NCBI GenBank assembly: GCA_947471745.1
Contig: CANJKZ010000952.1
Coordinates: 1,346,001-1,410,000, forward strand
From: Closterium sp. Naga37s-1
Taxonomy: Eukaryota > Streptophyta > Zygnematophyceae > Desmidiales > Closteriaceae
Length of the DNA: 64,000 bases
Direction: 5' to 3'
The position numbers and the translations under genes are program-made. Of the stretch, positions 55,821 through 64,000 are shown one piece after another (position 1 is the first letter of the stretch; every line of letters starts with the position of its first letter). The notes under the pieces were generated by a model. The model saw only the letters and a list, made by a program, of their open reading frames with translations. It was not told where the DNA came from and made no database searches.

Positions 55821-55832
55821 TGGTATGAGAGC
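55821..55832 (+). promoter_or_regulatory. Copia-3 primer-binding site
   Basis: TGGTATGAGAGC directly after the 5' LTR, one mismatch from TGGTATCAGAGC, the initiator-Met tRNA complement. Confidence 0.85.
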
Positions 55833-56042
55833 GACTAAGGGATTCTTCGCACTGCCACCTGCGAAAGTTCCGGCAAACTAAAGGTGGCGCCAGGCACACG
55901 CTCACGCGTAAGAATGGCCAGAGGATCAGGAGGACAAACGAATCTAACGGCTGAAGCCCAACCGTACCCGGTTGCGAATTCCTAGGCGAGGACGACGATC
56001 AGCTCCGTCGCACTCGAGCAACTACTTCAGCGACTATCAATC

Positions 56043-57381
56043 ATGGAGCAAGGGCTCCAGACATTGCGGAATGGCGAAGCGGGAACCTCCTCCCAACCCT
56101 CTCAACCGGCCGCAACTGGCCGCGAAACCGCCCCGCAAACCTTCTCCCTTGACACAAATTCATCAACATCAAAAGTCTTTCGCCCAAGCGACGATTCAAT
56201 TCTCTCAGCTCAGTCAAGGTTCCTTAATATTTCAAATATCAAAACAAGTACCGGTTTTTACGGTAAGGACTTTTACACCTGGAGCTTTGAGCTAGAGCTG
56301 CTGCTGCAGAACGCGTAGATTTATCAGTATTTCGGCGGCAGCTATGCAGGCCCCTCGGCCGATATCGACGACGCCAGAGCGCAGTGTTATAACGACTCGA
56401 TAATGGCGTACAGCGTCTTGCTGCGGAACATGTCACCAACGGAGCAGTTGGGCATTCGCTCATTTAAAACGAAGCCGGCACCGGCACTTGAAGCCTGGCG
56501 ATACCTTAAAAATTTGTACCAGCCTAAAGATTCAGTGTCGTTTAGCAAATTACTCCATCAACCGATGGAGGTTAAAATGGGACCCGGGTAAAAGGCCAAC
56601 AGTTATATCAACCGTTGCCAGTGCATTCGCGATCACATTGCGAAGCACGGGAGCTCAATCTCCGAGGCGATTTTGGTCACCATCGTGCTCGCAGGACTCA
56701 GCCCCGAATTGCGACCCTGCAAGGCGCTCTTCTCGTCGAACAACCGGAAATTGACCTGCATAAGGATCGTCCCACGCCGCGACAAGAACGACTCGCCTTG
56801 TACGCCGACAACAAAGAAGAGTGACGACCGCGGCACTACCATTGATTTTTTTGCAAAATTTTCGGGCACACGGCGGAGCGATGCAAATTCCGCTCCAACA
56901 ATCGCCAGCCTAATCCGAGCACTTGGGCCGACCAGACGTGCGGCAAGATACACGTTAAGCCCAGGGCTTTCAGCCCGCACCGCGCACCACAAACTCTCCG
57001 GTTCAACACCAACAACATCAGCCGGCACAACATGGAGGCACCCGCGGGGAACCCGTCGTCGGCACGTGCGCACTCCATCACCTGAGCGCACGCAAGATCC
57101 GATCTTCGTGTCCGATCACAACAACCCCTTTACCTCGGACCACGACTACAACGACGACGACGATCAAGACTAGAACTTACCAGTCCCGCTGCTTAAGAGC
57201 CCCCCGCATATATTTGGACCCAGGCCGGCGCCCATCGACTGGATTACGCGCGAACGCTTCTTGAAGCACGACACCCCGCACATCATCACGCCACGACTTG
57301 CACTTCTGGCGCGCGACGATGACAAGCAACATAACACCTGGTATCTTGATAGTTGTTGTGGGCAGCATATGGTGAGCACAA
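56043..57381 (+). pseudogene. Copia-3 Gag and protease start (remnant)
   Basis: A single frame from the ATG at 56043 (MEQGLQTLRNGEAG) runs to the solo-LTR insertion, broken only by stops at 56316 (TAG), about 56589 (TAA) and 57171 (TAG). It encodes a UBN2-type Copia Gag: NISNIKTSTGFYGKDFYTWSFELELLL, PALEAWRYLKNLYQPKDSVS and LVTIVLAGLSPELR. A charged linker rich in Asp follows, then the protease region WYLDSCCGQHM. The catalytic DSG is DSC here, which would inactivate the protease. I see no intact zinc knuckle. Confidence 0.8.
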
Positions 57382-57523
57382 TGTCAGAAAGGCAGCTAGA
57401 AAGTTAGAACAGAGAAGAGGGTTTGCACTAGCAGGCAGTTGAGTACATATAGGAAACCCTAATTTGGGCTATACTCGCTATAGAGTACCCCACTGCAGGC
57501 TAGACAAATATCACATTCTGACA
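57382..57523 (-). repeat. 142-bp solo LTR of the Copia-1/2/TRIM family
   Basis: TGTCAGAAAGG to CACATTCTGACA with the duplication CACAA on both sides (57377-57381, 57524-57528). The right half (AAACCCTAATTTGGGC ... TACCCCACTGCAGGCTA) matches the other family LTRs. It is a product of LTR-LTR recombination, left in the Copia-3 protease gene. Confidence 0.9.
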
Positions 57524-57528
57524 CACAA

Positions 57529-59815
57529 GGCGTTTCATTTCCAACGCCGTCGCCACACCCACGGTAACCTACATCCCTGTGGCGAACAACGAACGATTGT
57601 GCGAAAGCGTGCAACGAATTGTCGTCCTGAAGGCGCGGGCGACAACACACACATCACATTAAATGATGTGCTTTTAGTGCGGAAACTACGCTTCAACCTG
57701 CTCTCGGCATCACAGCTAACGGACTGCGGCGTTCAAATCAGCACCGACCCGGAGTCGCGTGACTCCTTGCTGCACTTCGTGACACCCGACAAACTGTGCA
57801 AGTACCTCGGACGCACATACGCCGACAACGGCGTAAACGTCCTGGATTTCGACATCCCGTACTACAGCGGCAACACGGATCAGCTAATCAATCGCATCCC
57901 TCTCCGCTTCGAGCACATCCAACGGTCCGAGTGGAAACACGTCGACGGGAGACCCTTGGTGCCGCATCACCCGCACGTGTGCGAGACAGCTCTACATGAC
58001 CCCGATTCTGACGGCATCTGCAGGGACTGTCACACTCCTATCGCCTCGACCAACGCCAACATCGCCGGTTGAGGACTCGTCGTGATTGCCGAAGCTGAGC
58101 GATAAGCTTAGCAACTGAGTGGCTTTAGTGGATCCTACGAGGACGACGTCGCGGATCCTATGACACGCGCAGAGAGCCGCGCCCCTACACCAAAGAAAAT
58201 TTCCTTCAGCTGTAACCCCCACTGGCGCGACCCAACAAAAAAGCGCAGCGTTGAAGTAGAAGAAGAAATGGCGCGCCGCGCAGCTGAGGTGCTCTGACGT
58301 AAGAGCATCGTGGAAGCACGCGGCACCTTCGTCTGCAGCGCTTGGGGTAAAGCCGGCGAAGAAGGTGCCACGAATGAATGGGGGTGGGGAAGCAACGCAG
58401 GATGGGGATCTAGTAGCGGCGGAACTTGGGGCAACACAGAAGGTACCTGGGCCACCGCGGGCGGAATTTGGGGCACTGCGACAGGTGGATGGGGCGGCAC
58501 TGGCGGCAGATGGGGAGATGCAGGCAGAGGCTGGGATACCTCGCGCGACCGAGAAGAACAAAGGGGGGGAAATGAGGAAGAAACCGAACCTCCAATTGTT
58601 TCCCCCGGCCGTCCCCCGCGCCTACCCACACCACCAAGGCTCCCCGCGGATATTCCGCCATCAAGTGACCCATGGGATATGATCGACTGGGGCAACGAAC
58701 TGTCGACCCCGCGTCGTACCGTCTACGGCCCCAATCCCAAGCCGCGCGAGCCCACGCCCGTCCCTGGCACAATACCCAGGACGAACATCCCACTCTTTGT
58801 CATCCCCGACTGAATTTTCCTTGCGCCGATGCTGACAACGGCGAACGACGAAACAGTAGAAGAAGAGGCAACAGCATAACCTATCCCCGTACCTGAAGAA
58901 GACCCAGACGAGGCGCATGCACGCTATCTGCGCACCTCCGGACTCCGCGCGCCAGGCGATCTGTGGCATCTGCGCCCCAGTCACCCCTCGCGCCAAACAC
59001 TAAACAACTGTTCCACTGCTAAAGTCTTCGCGCCTGGCGCAATCTTGCGCCCTGACGGCTCCGAGATAAGGAGCACATTGCAACCACATACTTGCGCAGT
59101 CTGCCACGAAGCCGTGCCGAGACACCAACCATTTCCCCTGCTTGACTCGGGCACTAATCACTACCCGAAACTGCACAAGGTTTACAGTGATTTCCTCGTC
59201 ATCGGCCACTGCCGGCTCAACGACGAAGGCTACATACTCACCCTCTTGGACGCGGGCACCCGCTGCGTGTGGATTGCCAACGTTCAGTTCCGCAGCAGGG
59301 CGTACGAGGTGTTCCGCATCTGGCTGGCTCACGCGCAACGACAATCTGGAAAGATACTGCAGATCTAAAAGACTGGCGGCGCAGCAGAATTTTGCAGCAA
59401 GGAGCAGCAAGATTACCTCGGGCAGAAGGGAATTCTGCACCGCATCTCGCTCCCCTATGAACACCAGCAGCAAGGAGTCGCTGAGCGCACTAACTGCACC
59501 CTCATGACGAAGGCGCGCGAGCTACTGAAGCAGACGAAGCTCCCCGCTACCTACAGGCCGTATTCGGTGCACCACACCATACGCCTGCACAACCTGCTAT
59601 CCACCACAGCGATCACGGGAAACCAGTCGCCACACGTCAAATGGACGGGCAAGAAGGGAGATACCTTCATGCTCCGCATGTGGGGATGTGTGGTGCAATA
59701 CAGGCCCCCTACCTCAACTGTCGGGAAGTTCACGAGCTGCGCGCGATCGGGCATCCACCTCGGCATTAGCTACGACTATAAGGCATCATCCTCGACCTAC
59801 TCAGCAACAAAATGA
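57529..59815 (+). pseudogene. Copia-3 protease end, Trp-Gly block and integrase (remnant)
   Basis: After the solo LTR the protease frame continues briefly (TRRFISNAVATPTVTYIP), shifts near 57640 and continues in one frame to 59815, interrupted by stops at about 58070, 58295, 58811, 58876 and 59366. The frame carries the canonical HITLNDVLLVRKLRFNLLSA segment, a charged region, a block of Trp-Gly repeats (58335-58560), a Pro-rich linker, then the pre-integrase domain (LWHLRPSHPSRQTLNNCSTA) and integrase zinc remnant CAVCHEAV. The integrase core follows, with the first Asp in KVYSDFLVI and the Glu region GVAERTNCTLMTKARELL; the second Asp motif is degraded (TGGAAEF). Several catalytic positions are lost. 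Confidence 0.78.
58335..58560 (+). other. Trp-Gly repeat block (Argonaute-hook-like) in Copia-3 polyprotein
   Basis: In the polyprotein frame roughly 70 residues contain about ten Trp next to Gly: AWGKAG, NEWGWGSN, AGWGSS, TWGNTE, TWATAG, IWGTAT, GWGGTG, RWGDAG and GWDTS, in a Gly/Thr/Ala/Ser-rich low-complexity setting. Regularly spaced WG/GW pairs of this kind are how AGO hooks look in plant NRPE1 and SPT5L and in animal GW182. Copia polyproteins normally have nothing like this between protease and integrase. Confidence 0.65.
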
Positions 59816-59882
59816 CACACGCGCGCGAGTGATTTTCTACGAGAGGCTCAACCTCAACCGTATTCTCAATTAGCAAGCAGGC

Positions 59883-60667
59883 ATGGATCTGGTTTACGCA
59901 AACAACGGGCACAGCTACGCCACCCCTGAAGACGAAGCTGCCGCGGCTATCCTCGATCAGGATTCCCTCAGCGAACACCCCGATATCGACCAGTGTTGCG
60001 ACGATGATGAGTGGCCGCTAGGACCATCGGGACACGGTCGCAAGGATCCTGCGCCGCCTGCCCCACCTGAACCAGAAAGCGATGATGGTGATGTGCAGGA
60101 GGTCGTCCCTCAACATCGCAACGAGACCACAATCTCTGAACTACAACTGCTGGGACTTCATACTGCCACCTCATCAGCTCCGCGCGTCATCGAGCCGAAA
60201 AACTCGCGACAGGCACTAACGGGACCTCACAGCAAGGAGTGGCGCGCAGCAATGGATGCAGAGATCAAGGCACTTGAGTCGCGCGACACATGGGTGCTCG
60301 TGGACCGAGCAGCAATCAAGGGAAGGCGCGTCCTCTTGGGAAAATGGGTGATCCGCGTGAAAACTATGGCGGATGGCACCTTTGAGCGATGTAAGGCGCG
60401 CTGGGCCGTACGCGGCTACGACCAACGCCACGGCATGGAATTCGACCGGACGTTCGCTCCGGTCAGTGGCCCCACCTCGGTGCGGATCCTGCTCGCCATG
60501 GCCGCAGCAAGGCACCTGCCATCGGCCAAATCGTTGTGAAGAACGAATTCCAATATGCGTTAGTGGATGCGGTCATCTTTGTGGAATAGCCGCATACTTA
60601 CGGCGAAGGCGACCCACACGTGTGTCAGCTCAAGAAGACCCTGTACGGGATCAAACAGGTGCCAAGG
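59883..60667 (+). pseudogene. Copia-3 reverse transcriptase, first part
   Basis: Open frame 59883-60539 carries an acidic linker and the RT start: SKEWRAAMDAEIKALESRDTW, GRRVLLGKWVIRVK, FERCKARWAVRGYDQRHGMEFDRTFAPVSGPTSVRILLA. After a frameshift near 60515 it continues through a decayed segment (a TAG near 60589) with HVCQLKKTLYGIKQVPR and is cut at 60667 by TRIM-B. Removing TRIM-B and one CAAGG copy rejoins it to 62448 in frame. The frame differs from the integrase frame, so another shift lies between 59815 and 59883. Confidence 0.88.
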
Positions 60668-60884
60668 TGTCAAACATACTAAGTAGTCGGGCCTAGGCTT
60701 AGTAGCCTAGGCCACAGGAAGACTAGAACGAGGCGCCAAGTACGAGCGAGAGTTGTGTGCACGAACAGAAATGAGGAAGGAATGATTGTACTAGCAAGCA
60801 GCAGGATACAAATAGCAAACCCTAAGGGGCTGTACTCACTATTGAGTACCCCACTGCAGGCTACACAAATAACATATTCTGACA
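60668..60884 (-). repeat. TRIM-B 3' LTR (217 bp)
   Basis: TGTCAAACATAC to ATTCTGACA. Contains AAACCCTAAGG (telo-box) and the palindrome GGGCCTAGGCTTAGTAGCC near its left end. Confidence 0.95.
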
Positions 60885-61589
60885 CACCCCCATAGCCAAA
60901 GTGGGGTGAAATCAGCACAATAAGCAGTCATAGCAATAGTTCACAATTAATGAGCAGAGCTAGAGGCAGTCACAGAGGGCAAGTGAGGAGGAGGAGGGAC
61001 TGCGAGAGGAGAGAAGATGGGAGGCGACGACTGAAGCTGCAGACACACGGGCAACAGGAGTGCGCACTCAGTGGCTACCGGCGACTAGTGCCCCGGATTA
61101 CAGGAGTAACAGGCTCTGCGGCTGCGACGAGCGGCAGGAGCAACGGACCCACGGGCGGCAGGTGCAGCAAGCTCTCTGAGCTACCGGCGGCCACTAGAAC
61201 CCCGGACTACTGGCGCTGCGGACGACACGACGACAGCCTCCACTCAACCTCCTCCAACTGTCCCACACCCCCCCCACACACCTCCTGCTGCACCCCTATC
61301 TCCACTCCCACATCACCCCCCTAGCTCCACTCCCCGCGGCTCCCACACCTCCACCCCCCTCAGCAGCAGCTGCAGCAGTGGGAGACGAAAAAAGGAGGAG
61401 GGGAAAGGGAAGGGGAGCACCCACACCTCGCACCCCCATGCTCGCCACCCCACACCCCCACCACCGTGGAACGCACGGCGGAATGGGAGCAATGGGCAGC
61501 ACAGGGGGGGGGGGGGTGGGAACGGGACGGGCTGCAGGGACGGGCCGCGGGCTGCTGCAGGGGCAGCTGGCGCGGGTCCTGGGGCGGCT

Positions 61590-62130
61590 GCTGCAGGCAC
61601 GGGCTGCTCCAGGGGCGGCTGCTGCAGGTGCGGGCTGGTCCTGGGGCGGCTGCTGCACGCACGGGCTGCTCCAGGGGCGGCTGCTGCAGGTGCGGGCTGC
61701 TCCAGGGGCGGCTCCAGGGGCGGCCGCTGCAGGTGAAAGGTAGGAGGAAGGGGGGGGGGGGGGAAGAGCGCGGCCCCCAGGGCGCCCCGACGGGCGACGA
61801 GAAAGGGAGCCGCGCGGCCCCCCAGGGCCGCCGCGACGGGCGACGGGAAGGGCGCCGCGCGGGCCCCCAGAGCCGCCGCGACGGGCGACGGGAAGGGCGC
61901 CGCGCGGGCCCCCCGGAGCGCCACGACGGGCGACGGGAAGGGGAGGCCGCCGGGCCCCCGTGGTCGCCACGACGGACGACGGGAGGGGAGGCCACGCGGG
62001 CCCCCGTGATCGCCACGACGGACGACGGGAGGGGAGGCCACACGGACTCCCGAGGGCACCACGACGGGCGCCACGGAGGGGTAAGCCGCCACGCGCCCCG
62101 AGCGCGCGGCGGGCAGAAACCCTAATTTCG
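61590..62130 (-). repeat. TRIM-B GC-rich minisatellite leader
   Basis: About four copies of a 31-bp unit with GGCTGCTGCAGGTGCGGGC (61590-61730), then about six copies of a 43-bp-like unit with CGACGGGCGACGGGAAGG (61780-62060). Open frames in every phase are by-products of composition. Confidence 0.8.
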
Positions 62131-62230
62131 GTGCCGCGCACCACGGGGCGCGCGGCGGACAGTACGGCAGCGGAAGCAGGTGGTGGGCCCATACACAGGA
62201 AGGCGGCAGACATGCCGCCCTCTGATACCA

Positions 62231-62447
62231 TGTCAAACATACTAAGTAGTCGGGCCTAGGCTTAGTAGCCTAGGCCACAGGAAGACTAGAACGAGGCGCC
62301 AAGTACGAGCGAGAGTTGTGTGCACGAACAGAAATGAGGAAGGAATGATTGTACTAGCAAGCAGCAGGATACAAATAGCAAACCCTAAGGGGCTATACTC
62401 ACTATTGAGTACCCCACTGCAGGCTACACAAATAACATATTCTGACA
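62231..62447 (-). repeat. TRIM-B 5' LTR (217 bp)
   Basis: Partner of 60668-60884 with one difference seen. PBS lies at about 62218-62230. Confidence 0.95.
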
Positions 62448-63577
62448 CAAGGCTCTGGCAACAGCACCTGCACAAAAACCTGCTGGAAATAGGATTCACG
62501 CAACTGCCGCACAATCTCGGGATGCATCGCCTGCATTTTTGCGGCGACTACATCTTGCTCACGGTTTACGTGGATGACTTACTCTACACCGGGACAAGCA
62601 ACACGCTTCTCGACCAATTCGAGAAGAATCTGGCCCTGCGCGTCAACATCACCACAATCCACGACGTGAAGCAGTTCTTGGGACTTTACATCTCCTACGC
62701 TCCTGGGGCCATTCACCTCACAACTTCAAAATATGCTGAAACGCTTGGGAAGCGCTTCAACATCTCACCCGCACCACTCTCAACTCCTTACTGCATCCCT
62801 GGACCGAACTACAAGCCTGACAACAAAACCCTGTCCCTAGCAGGGCTTTACACCTACCAGCAGCAGCTGGGCTGCCTAGTCTTCGCCTCCGTCACCTGCA
62901 GGCCTGATCTCTCCTACATCGAGAGCCAATTGGCTCAGTACTCACGGAAACCAACGTCTGAGAACCTTCTGGATCTTCAGCGCGCTCAGCAATTCTTAGT
63001 TTCAACATCCGACGTTGGGCTATCCTACTCCATGCTCACGACTCCCTTATTCAACCTCGTCGACTACGTGGATGCTGATCACGCCGCCGATCCCGACAAT
63101 CGATGGTCGAGAACCGGTTTCCTATTCCGACTCGAGCCAACATGTCGCATCTCCTGGAATTCTCAAAAACAGGAGCTGGTTGCCCTGACATTGGCGGAAG
63201 CAGAGTTCATCGCGGCGACATCAGCCGTTCCCGAAGGGCTCTATCTTCAAGAGCTCCTACAGGAGGCGAAAATCCCTTCACCGACATTTCGCCTGCACTG
63301 CGACAACCAAAGCGCAATTGGGATAGCCAACAAGCTCGGATTCATCAATCGCACCAAACACATCGCGCTGCGATATTTTTTTGTCAAGGACGAAATTGAC
63401 CAGGGCAAGCTCGATTTGACGTACTGCTTAACCGGTGACATGGCATCTGACTTCCTCACGAAGCGACTGCCCCGTCAGCAGTACCAGCACTGCGCGACTC
63501 AGAGTGGAGTGGTCAAGCGAGTCAAAAACTTGCTATGGCCAGGAATGAAGGGGGGTGTTACGATAAGTGAAATCTGA
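62448..63577 (+). pseudogene. Copia-3 reverse transcriptase end and RNase H
   Basis: Open through 63577 and the best preserved part of Copia-3. From LWQQHLHKNLLEIGF it carries RT catalytic YVDDLLYTG (about 62569-62595), VKQFLGLYISY, TTSKYAETLGKRF, QLGCLVFASVTCRPDLSY, and RNase H with DYVDADHAADPDNRWSRTG, EAEFIAATSAV, LHCDNQSAIGIANKLGFINRTKHIALRYFF and DFLTKRLP. It has no own start codon: it is the 3' half of the gene split by TRIM-B, and an upstream ATG at 62318 belongs to the TRIM-B LTR. The frame ends just inside the 3' LTR. Confidence 0.9.
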
Positions 63578-63985
63578 GTGCAGTACATTCCTGTTCGTAA
63601 CAAGAAACCCGCACAATCGAGTACGAATGCGAAGCGATCAGGGTGACGCGAAACGTCACGCACAGTTGGGAGGACCTGGATCGTCAGCGGTAGATACATC
63701 GGTCAGCTACATCGCCAAGGAATTGGGGGGAACAAGTTCATAACCAGTTCCCGCGCCGCACGATTGAAATTCTTCGCAATAAGGGAATGTACCCCTTGGA
63801 GTACATGGCTAGTCTAGGAGTTTTCGTATTCCCTGTATTTCCTATATAAGATCTTGTATGCTCTTGTTATAATCACTTCAGCCATCTACATTAACTTTGA
63901 TATGAGGTCAACCACTTCCGCTGCATTAAACTCAGTGCGAACAACCTGAGGTGATCCTGGCTAGGCCCCCCTTGGAATCATAACA
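63556..63985 (+). repeat. Copia-3 3' LTR (430 bp)
   Basis: TGTTACGATAAG to AATCATAACA, preceded by PPT GAAGGGGGG and followed by CGTAC (63986-63990). Conserves the TATATAA box (63843-63849) and the hairpin GTGACGCGAAACGTCAC (63643-63659) of the 5' LTR. Confidence 0.95.
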
Positions 63986-64000
63986 CGTACAACCCTAACT

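Larger units (their letters stand above)
60668..62447 (-). mobile_element. TRIM-B: 1.78-kb non-autonomous Copia derivative
   Basis: LTRs of 217 bp (60668-60884 and 62231-62447) differ at one position noticed (GGGGCTGTACTC versus GGGGCTATACTC). Flanked by CAAGG (60663-60667, 62448-62452). PBS TGGTATCAGAGGG on the minus strand next to the right LTR, PPT block CTATGGGGGTG next to the left LTR, and a GC-rich minisatellite leader (about 61590-62130). No coding capacity. Same layout as TRIM-A but with different LTR 3' parts and leader units. Confidence 0.95.
54078..63985 (+). mobile_element. Copia-3: old Ty1/Copia element with three nested insertions
   Basis: Plus-strand element flanked by the perfect duplication CGTAC (54073-54077, 63986-63990). 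The 3' LTR is 430 bp (63556-63985). The 5' LTR spans 54078-55820 and is also 430 bp once the 1,308-bp insertion and its duplication are removed. Order: 5' LTR, PBS TGGTATGAGAGC, gag, protease, a Trp-Gly block, integrase, RT, RNase H, PPT GAAGGGGGG, 3' LTR. LTRs differ at many positions and the genes contain numerous stops, so the element is old and defective. It is unrelated in LTR sequence to Copia-1 and Copia-2. Confidence 0.95.

Overview
This is nuclear DNA from a repeat-rich eukaryote. It has spliced genes with GT..AG introns, a nucleosome-length satellite, and plant-type LTR retrotransposons primed by initiator-Met tRNA; bacterial operon features are absent. The mix (sense-strand Copia families, a chromovirus, a Ty3/Gypsy element carrying a DNA cytosine methyltransferase, a Plavaka-like transposase and an hAT-like gene) suggests a streptophyte (charophyte) alga such as Chara. 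That assignment is inference; no species marker was seen. Almost the whole window is mobile or tandemly repeated DNA.

Layout. 401-3034 (-): a spliced gene for an unknown protein with a huge poly-Glu tract. 3826-23115: a 177/178-bp satellite array of about 66 monomers with higher-order repeats, split by a young, intact Copia element (Copia-1, 4609-12045, TSD AGAAG). 23920-27879 (+): an 11-exon Plavaka-like transposase gene. 28246-29647 (-): a broken hAT-like transposase gene with putative subterminal repeats upstream. 30262-45522 (-): an old chromovirus (Gypsy-1) with 290/287-bp LTRs. Its integrase region was hit by a second Gypsy element (Gypsy-DNMT, 31806-41123, +) that encodes Gag, protease, a C5-cytosine DNA methyltransferase, RT, RNase H and integrase. 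That element itself carries a 1.56-kb non-autonomous Copia derivative (TRIM-A, 31996-33558). 45715-53103 (-): decayed Copia-2, a relative of Copia-1. 53495-53562 (-): a tRNA-like sequence. 54078-63985 (+): old Copia-3 with 430-bp LTRs. It holds three later insertions: a 1,308-bp solo LTR inside its 5' LTR, a 142-bp solo LTR in the protease region, and TRIM-B (60668-62447) inside its RT gene. Every insertion except Gypsy-1 was delimited by a target-site duplication readable in the sequence.

The most exciting system is the Gypsy element with a methyltransferase fused between protease and RT. A retroelement copy could methylate its own DNA. I recall DNMT-carrying retrotransposons being reported from charophytes and dinoflagellates, so the class is not new, but this copy has an unusual catalytic motif (ECQ rather than PCQ/PCN) and ends without recognisable LTRs. 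Second is a Trp-Gly repeat block in the Copia-3 polyprotein that looks like an Argonaute hook. Both would place silencing-pathway modules inside retrotransposons. Copia-1, Copia-2, TRIM-A, TRIM-B and the 142-bp solo LTR form one family sharing the 5' 75 bp of the LTR with a telo-box; the four elements with an internal region also share a PPT and a GC-rich minisatellite leader.
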